This document shows positions 44,016 to 48,637 of a stretch of DNA of 48,637 bases, one piece after another. This stretch comes from Oscillospiraceae bacterium. GTDB taxonomy: Bacteria; Bacillota; Clostridia; Oscillospirales; Ruminococcaceae. The notes below the pieces were generated by a model. It worked only from the letters and a program-made list of their open reading frames with translations. It ran no database searches and was not told where the DNA came from. Location: assembly GCA_017438745.1 (NCBI GenBank), contig JAFRUS010000081.1:1-48637 (forward strand), read 5' to 3'. The stretch's first letter is position 1. Each line of letters starts with the position of its first letter. The position numbers and the translations under genes are program-made.

Positions 44016-44044
44016 TTGCGTATTCGTGTTATCTGTGGTATAAT
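44016..44044 (+). promoter_or_regulatory. Promoter of the sigma factor operon
   Basis: TTGCGT (44016-44021), 17 nt, TATAAT (44039-44044), about 87 nt before the ATG at 44131. Confidence 0.65.
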
Positions 44045-44130
44045 ATTTATAGAATTTTTTTCAAAATGACCGTTACCTGAGCGTTATGGATTTCGTCTAT
44101 AAGGGTGAAGGGGCATCGAGGAGGTGCGCT

Positions 44131-44682
44131 ATGGAAGATCTTCATATCATAGAGCTTTACTGGCAGAGAAACGAATCTGCAATAAAAGAGAGCCAGACGA
44201 AATACGGCGGTTATTGCAGTACCATTGCGAACAATATTTTGCACTCAGCAGAGGATACAGAGGAATGTGTTAATGATACTTGGCTTCGTGCTTGGAATAC
44301 TATGCCCCCTGAAAAGCCGAGCCGATTAGCGGTATTCTTAGGTAAGATCATCCGTAATCTCGCAATCGACAAGTACCGCAAGGATAGGTCACAAAAGTAT
44401 GGCGGTGGACAAGTTACATTATGTCTTGACGAACTGGGAGAATGTATCGGTGAAGATACTCCCATTGAGGACAGGCTCGCACTAAAGGAGCTTATGGACA
44501 GCTTTCTTCACAGTCTCCCCGACAAAAACAGAAAAATATTTCTCCTGCGATATTGGTACATGATGCCGGTAGCTGAGATAGCAAAACGGAATGACATATC
44601 TGAGGGAGCTGTAAAGATGATATTACAGCGTGTACGGGATAAACTCAGAGCTTATTTAGAAAAGGAAGGTGTAGGCGTATGA
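44131..44682 (+). CDS. ECF-type RNA polymerase sigma factor
   Basis: This 183-residue protein has sigma-70 region 2 (about 20-90: DTEECVNDTWLRAWN, VFLGKIIRNLAIDKYRK) and region 4 (about 122-175: LPDKNRKIFLLRYWYMMPVAEIAKRNDISEGAVKMILQRVRDKLRAYL). Length fits the ECF group. The ATG at 44131 follows GAGGAGG; an in-frame ATG at 44086 lacks a ribosome site. Its stop overlaps the ATG of the next gene (ATGA), indicating translational coupling with a probable anti-sigma protein. The promoter region does not show an obvious ECF-type self-recognition site. Confidence 0.93.
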   Translation: MEDLHIIELYWQRNESAIKESQTKYGGYCSTIANNILHSAEDTEECVNDTWLRAWNTMPPEKPSRLAVFLGKIIRNLAIDKYRKDRSQKYGGGQVTLCLDELGECIGEDTPIEDRLALKELMDSFLHSLPDKNRKIFLLRYWYMMPVAEIAKRNDISEGAVKMILQRVRDKLRAYLEKEGVGV

Positions 44683-45917
44683 AAAACAAAGATATTCTTC
44701 TTGATGTGATCGGTGATACTGATGAAAAGCTTGTACCTGAACTGACGGCTAAAAAGAAAAAGAGCAGCATTTTTAAGTGGACTGCTCTGGGCGGAGTATG
44801 TGCTGCTGTGGCCATTGCCTGCGTAATAGCAGTCCCTAAAATGAATAAGAACGATAGCACCATATCTCCCTTTGACAATTTGCCGCAAGTTGAAAATAGC
44901 AGCGTTAAGTCAGGAACAGATAAGATTGATCCTAATGTCCAATTCGGAAATATGGGATTTGAGGGCTTGATGGCTTATGACATTTCTGAGCTTGATACTC
45001 CAAATCCATGGAATCCTGATCTGAAAATATCATCATTGCCTGTTTATCGCAATCTTGCATATACTGATATCAGAATGGCTGTATATTTATCTGAGGAGCA
45101 GATGCATGAGATTGCTAAGAATACCGCTTCCGCCTTGAATGTTGATGTTAATGATACCAAGGTCACTTATGTAAAGGATTTTGTTCAGGGAGGAGTTTCT
45201 GATGAAATTTTGAACAGCGCATACAGCGTAGATGCAAAGTGCAGTGATAATACCGCTATTACCGTTTACGGTGACGGACAAATCAGAATCAACTTTGAAA
45301 AACAAACACTGCCTTCGGATTATAACTTCTCATATAACAGCACATCGAAGGAAGACGCACAGAAGGTTCTTGAATACCTATCTGACAAATATGACGGTCT
45401 GCTTCATTATGATAATGCTATGTGTTATTCTGTTGCTGATAGAACTTTTTCAGGCGATGAGAGCCGTTCCTACTTTGTTTATGACAACTCTGATGATCCA
45501 GTAAAGAGTATACTGAATTATAATCTGTCTTTCACTACTTTTGCCCCTAACGATAATGGAGAACTAATGTGTATATGGCTAAATAATCCGCTTTGTGCAT
45601 CGGAATACCTCGGAGATTATCCGATTATTACAGAAAATGAAGCAACGGAAGCCCTGATGAACGGCAAGTATTTCAGTTCTGTTCCGAATGACTATATCCG
45701 AAACGGCTCAATAGTTAAAGAGAATATAGCGAAAACGGAGCTTGTTTATCGCAACAACAGGGAGAAATATTATCAACCATATTACAAGTATTATGTAGAG
45801 CTTGATCCAGAAGCGTTAAATATGGCTGATGACTTGAAAAACTACGGTATATTCTATGTTCCTGCGATAGAATCCGAATATCTTGAGGAATACAAGCCAA
45901 ATATTGAGTTTAATTGA
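44679..45917 (+). CDS. Probable membrane anti-sigma factor or sensor coupled to the ECF sigma factor
   Basis: This 412-residue protein has a short cytoplasmic N-terminus (about 1-30: ILLDVIGDTDEKLVPELTAKKKK), one membrane span (about 33-51: WTALGGVCAAVAIACVIAV) and a large extracellular domain (about 55-412) of unrecognised fold, rich in Asn, Asp and Tyr. Position, ATGA overlap and single-span topology match anti-sigma partners of ECF factors in Clostridia and Ruminococcaceae. The N-terminal segment is too short for a classical zinc-binding anti-sigma domain and has no HxxxCxxC. The role is therefore inferred from context. Confidence 0.75.
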   Translation: MKNKDILLDVIGDTDEKLVPELTAKKKKSSIFKWTALGGVCAAVAIACVIAVPKMNKNDSTISPFDNLPQVENSSVKSGTDKIDPNVQFGNMGFEGLMAYDISELDTPNPWNPDLKISSLPVYRNLAYTDIRMAVYLSEEQMHEIAKNTASALNVDVNDTKVTYVKDFVQGGVSDEILNSAYSVDAKCSDNTAITVYGDGQIRINFEKQTLPSDYNFSYNSTSKEDAQKVLEYLSDKYDGLLHYDNAMCYSVADRTFSGDESRSYFVYDNSDDPVKSILNYNLSFTTFAPNDNGELMCIWLNNPLCASEYLGDYPIITENEATEALMNGKYFSSVPNDYIRNGSIVKENIAKTELVYRNNREKYYQPYYKYYVELDPEALNMADDLKNYGIFYVPAIESEYLEEYKPNIEFN

Positions 45918-46039
45918 TACAGAAATGTTTTCCAATGTATCTTAGTCTAATGATACACTCACTTTCCGTTCCGCTGAGGTTCAAATCAGTATTATGGCGC
46001 GCGCCACAATGACAGCATACCCTTTTGGAACTGAATAAC

Positions 46040-46072
46040 GGAAAAGCCCTTGGATCAGTCTGAGGGCTTTCC
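46040..46072. terminator. Terminator before the ars operon
   Basis: GGAAAAGCCCT / AGGGCTTTCC stem with a 12-nt loop; a weak T-run. It ends the sigma operon or transcription from the other side. Confidence 0.65.
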
Positions 46073-46111
46073 CTATTTCTGAAAGACGATCAAAAAAGTT
46101 TTTAATTACAT

Positions 46112-46141
46112 ATTGACAAATCTCAATCTGTGCGCTATAAT
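46112..46141 (+). promoter_or_regulatory. arsR promoter with ATTGA-N6-TCAAT operator
   Basis: TTGACA (46113-46118), 17 nt, TATAAT (46136-46141). The inverted repeat ATTGA-CAAATC-TCAAT (46112-46127) covers the -35 and recurs before acr3. Confidence 0.85.
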
Positions 46142-46170
46142 ATAGAAAATCATCAATATGAGGTGATACA

Positions 46171-46482
46171 ATGGAACTGACAAACAAACAGATCACCGTG
46201 ATTTTCAAGGCGCTGTGCGATGAGAACAGAGTGCAGATATTCAGGCTTCTGCAAGGCGGTGAACGGTGTGCCTGTGAGCTGCTTGATGAAATGCAATTAA
46301 GTCAACCAACACTTTCTCACCACATGAAAATACTCTGCGACAGCGGACTTGTAGTCGGCAGAAAAGAGGGAAAGTGGATGCATTACTCCATTTCTGTGGA
46401 AGGTGCAGATGTAGCAATCAAGTGTATATCCGAACTGACAGCGGTCACGGAAACCGAAGGTAAGTGCTGCTGTGGTGAATGA
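46171..46482 (+). CDS. arsR: ArsR-family arsenic-responsive repressor
   Basis: This 103-residue winged-helix repressor should leave DNA when it binds arsenite. The fold motifs FKALCDENRVQIFRLL, LSQPTLSHHMKIL and GLVVGRKEGKWMHYSI are clear. The metal-site pair is Cys33-x-Cys35 (ERCACELL, the position of ELCVCDL in classical ArsR), with extra cysteines at the C-terminus (KCCCGE) that may join the arsenic site. GAGGTG precedes the ATG. It is the first gene of the ars operon, with its operator over the promoter -35. Confidence 0.95.
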   Translation: MELTNKQITVIFKALCDENRVQIFRLLQGGERCACELLDEMQLSQPTLSHHMKILCDSGLVVGRKEGKWMHYSISVEGADVAIKCISELTAVTETEGKCCCGE

Positions 46483-46521
46483 TAAGTCGTGTGTATTCAC
46501 GACTATTATTCAATGCTATAT

Positions 46522-46537
46522 ATTGACTGATTTCAAT
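46522..46537 (+). promoter_or_regulatory. Second ATTGA-N6-TCAAT ArsR operator before acr3
   Basis: ATTGA-CTGATT-TCAAT, the same half-sites and spacing as before arsR. TTGACT inside it could serve as -35 for a weak internal promoter (TATGTA about 16 nt downstream). Confidence 0.75.
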
Positions 46538-46563
46538 TTATAAATATGTATTGGAGTGATACT

Positions 46564-47616
46564 ATGGAACAAAAGAATAGCGAAATCAGCGTATTTCAGC
46601 GATACCTCACAGTATGGGTGGCTCTGTGTATGGTAGTAGGTGTGCTGATTGGACGGTTTCTTCCCCAGATACCTGACTTCCTGAACAGATTTGAGTACGC
46701 ACGAATTTCGATCCCAATGGCGATCCTGATATGGCTGATGATATATCCGATGATGATGAAGGTCGATTTTCAGAGTATCAGAAATGTCGGCAAAAATCCA
46801 AAAGGGCTGTTTGTTACTTGGGTAGTAAACTGGCTGATAAAGCCTTTTTCTATGTACGCAATTGCGAGTTTGTTCTTTTTGGGTGTATTCAAAGCATTTA
46901 TTACTCCCGAACTTGCAGCAGAATATCTCGCTGGTGCTGTCCTGCTCGGTGCCGCACCATGTACTGCTATGGTTTTCGTGTGGAGTACGCTGACAAAAGG
47001 AGATCCTGCCTATACTGTCGTACAGGTGGCAACCAATGACCTTATCATTCTAGTGGCATTTGTGCCGATAGTCAAACTCCTGCTCGGTGTATCGAATGTA
47101 CAAGTTCCGATGACTACGCTATTTCTTTCAGTGATGCTGTTTGTTGTGATACCGCTTATTCTTGGTATTCTGACAAGAGTTATCGTAAGCAAAAGCAAGG
47201 GTACAGAATACTTTGATAATACCTTTATCCATAAATTTGACGGAATCACAACAATAGGTTTACTGCTCACCTTGATACTGATATTCTCGTTTCAAGGAAG
47301 TGTCATTCTTGAAAATCCTCTGCATATACTGCTTATCGCTGTTCCCCTTGTATTGCAGACATTCATTATTTTTGCTGTCGCATATATCGCCTGCAAGCTG
47401 TTAAGGCTGTCCCACGATATAGCCGCTCCTGCGGGAATGATAGGAGCGTCCAATTTCTTTGAGCTTGCCGTTGCGGTGGCTGTCGCATTATTCGGTACAT
47501 CTTCTCCTGCTGCACTTGCGACTACGGTGGGAGTGCTGACAGAAGTTCCTGTAATGCTGTTACTGTGCAGAACAGCAAATCGGACGAAAGGGTGGTTTGA
47601 TAATGAAAAAGCCTAA
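46564..47616 (+). CDS. acr3: ACR3-family arsenite efflux permease
   Basis: This 350-residue membrane protein exports arsenite. About ten hydrophobic segments are seen, and the family signature GAAPCTAMVFVWS contains the essential Cys133. Other family landmarks are MMMKVDF after span 2, GDPAYTVVQVATND, and APAGMIGASNFFELAVAVA near the C-terminus. Length is normal. The ATG at 46564 is preferred, with TTGGAGTG upstream; an in-frame ATG at 46546 lies before that site. It overlaps arsC by 14 nt. Confidence 0.96.
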   Translation: MEQKNSEISVFQRYLTVWVALCMVVGVLIGRFLPQIPDFLNRFEYARISIPMAILIWLMIYPMMMKVDFQSIRNVGKNPKGLFVTWVVNWLIKPFSMYAIASLFFLGVFKAFITPELAAEYLAGAVLLGAAPCTAMVFVWSTLTKGDPAYTVVQVATNDLIILVAFVPIVKLLLGVSNVQVPMTTLFLSVMLFVVIPLILGILTRVIVSKSKGTEYFDNTFIHKFDGITTIGLLLTLILIFSFQGSVILENPLHILLIAVPLVLQTFIIFAVAYIACKLLRLSHDIAAPAGMIGASNFFELAVAVAVALFGTSSPAALATTVGVLTEVPVMLLLCRTANRTKGWFDNEKA

Positions 47617-48010
47617 AATAGCATTTATCTGTGTGCATAATTCCTGCCGCAGCCAGATAGCAGAAGCACTTGGAAAGCATCTTGCTTCGGATGTTTTTGA
47701 AAGCTATTCAGCAGGAACAGAAATAAAACCACAGATCAATCAGGACGCTGTGCGCTTAATGAAAAAGTTCTATGATATTGACATGGAACAGAATCAGTAC
47801 AGCAAGCTGATAAAAAATATTCCTGAACCGGATATTGCAATCTCAATGGGCTGTGATGTCGGCTGTCCTTTCATCGGCAGACCATTTGATGATGATTGGA
47901 AACTATCTGATCCGACAGGCAAAAGTGATGAAGAATTTGAAAAGGTCATTGACGAGATCAAGGAAAAAATACTACTTATGAAACAGAAGATTATAGTAAA
48001 TAAAGTGTGA
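47603..48010 (+). CDS. arsC: Arsenate reductase, low-molecular-weight phosphatase type
   Basis: This 135-residue cytoplasmic protein reduces arsenate to arsenite for export by the neighbouring permease. The CX5R loop CVHNSCR (Cys10 to Arg16) and the downstream Cys pair in SMGCDVGCP fit the thioredoxin-coupled family. The Asp of DDWKLSDPTG is the expected general acid. The ATG at 47603 lies within the end of acr3, preceded by AAAGGGTGG, so translation is coupled. Confidence 0.95.
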   Translation: MKKPKIAFICVHNSCRSQIAEALGKHLASDVFESYSAGTEIKPQINQDAVRLMKKFYDIDMEQNQYSKLIKNIPEPDIAISMGCDVGCPFIGRPFDDDWKLSDPTGKSDEEFEKVIDEIKEKILLMKQKIIVNKV

Positions 48011-48048
48011 GTTTACTATGATAAAACGTTAGTTTTTGGAGGTAATTT

Positions 48049-48637
48049 ATGCGTGTATGGGACTTCATACAAGACGAAATTCTCGGTATGAAATGGCTGA
48101 ACAGGCTGATCGGCTCTCTGCTGAATGCCTGCGGTCTTGATACAAGCGGAAAAATCGGCGGAAGTGTGCAGTTTTTCATTTATGATGTACTCAAGATCAT
48201 GGTTCTGCTCGGTGTGCTGATATTCCTTATATCTTACATTCAGAGCTATTTTCCGCCTGAGAGGACAAAGAAGATACTCGGACGGTTTCATGGTATTGGT
48301 GCAAACTGCATTGCCGCCTTGCTTGGTACGGTCACACCGTTCTGCTCCTGTTCGTCGATACCGCTGTTTATGGGATTTACAAGTGCAGGACTGCCATTGG
48401 GGGTGACATTCTCATTTCTGATCTCATCGCCAATGGTTGATCTCGGCTCTCTTATTCTTCTGATGAGCATATTCGGCTGGAAGGTCGCTGTGGTGTATGT
48501 GATAGTCGGACTTGTGATAGCGGTGGTCGGCGGTACGCTGATTGAAAAACTGCACCTTGAAAATCAAGTGGAGGAGTTTATCCGAAATGGCAAGAGTATT
48601 GACGCTCCGCAGAATGAGCTGACAAAGCGTGACAGGC
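48049..48637 (+). CDS. ArsP/DUF318-type permease, 3' end cut by window
   Basis: 196 codons are visible and open to the window end. The protein begins MRVWDFIQDEILGMKWLNRL. It has membrane spans near residues 50-65, 85-130 and 145-170. The signature TPFCSCSSIPLFMGF at about 103-117, followed by GLPLGVTFSFLISSPMVD, is that of the predicted permease family PF03773. ArsP members export organoarsenicals, while others in the family lack a known substrate. Place in the ars operon favours an arsenical substrate. GGAGGT gives a strong ribosome site. Confidence 0.88.
   Translation, partial: MRVWDFIQDEILGMKWLNRLIGSLLNACGLDTSGKIGGSVQFFIYDVLKIMVLLGVLIFLISYIQSYFPPERTKKILGRFHGIGANCIAALLGTVTPFCSCSSIPLFMGFTSAGLPLGVTFSFLISSPMVDLGSLILLMSIFGWKVAVVYVIVGLVIAVVGGTLIEKLHLENQVEEFIRNGKSIDAPQNELTKRDR

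Overview
The window looks like a chromosomal segment of a cellulolytic, cellulosome-forming Ruminococcus, closest in character to R. flavefaciens. This rests on six large secreted or enzymatic proteins ending in type I dockerins (four GH9 proteins, two papain-like peptidases), a dockerin-bearing CotH protein, a small secreted dockerin-like protein, Firmicutes-type Shine-Dalgarno sites and promoters, and a moderate-GC coding style. Species assignment is inference; no rRNA or other phylogenetic marker RNA is present.

Layout. 1-1293: the leader-distal part of a type I-C-like CRISPR array (19 complete spacers, leader and cas genes outside the window). 1300-3700: a DUF1653 gene between two copies of an intergenic repeat, then an AAA-ATPase-like/PD-(D/E)XK protein. 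3700-9010 (minus strand): a membrane-anchored leucine-rich-repeat surface protein and an OmpR-type two-component pair whose histidine kinase has a very unusual Trp/Gln/Asn/Pro-rich extracellular region. 9357-19358: a dockerin-bearing CotH-kinase-like protein (plus strand) and two tandem dockerin-bearing C1 peptidases (minus strand). 19815-23583: lower-glycolysis genes pgk, tpiA, gpmI. 24060-38338: four tandem GH9 proteins, all signal peptide / CBM4-like / Ig-like / GH9 / dockerin, interrupted by birA. 38370-40881: a DUF2207 membrane protein and a small secreted dockerin-like protein. 41109-43271: padR, DUF1048-type membrane protein and CPBP protease. 43272-44044: decayed gene remnants and hairpins. 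44131-45917: ECF sigma factor with a likely anti-sigma partner. 46171-48637: an arsenic-resistance operon (arsR, acr3, arsC, ArsP-like permease, the last cut by the window edge).

How it works together. The dockerin proteins would be exported and plugged into a cell-surface cellulosome whose cohesin scaffoldins are not here. GH9-1 has intact catalytic residues and codon use like the neighbouring glycolytic genes, so it is probably the highly expressed working cellulase. The three following paralogues lose active-site residues stepwise, and the last lacks the general-base Asp altogether. Three of the four GH9 genes share a distinctive promoter sequence.

Most interesting points: the gradient of active-site decay in the GH9 cluster; a strong free-standing promoter-to-terminator unit that may encode an unrecognised small RNA inside a duplicated intergenic segment (34783-34995); CRISPR repeats whose hairpin arms change in a compensatory way within one array; a three-hairpin mobile-looking element in the pgk leader with an inverted copy 4 kb away; and the low-complexity sensor of the histidine kinase.
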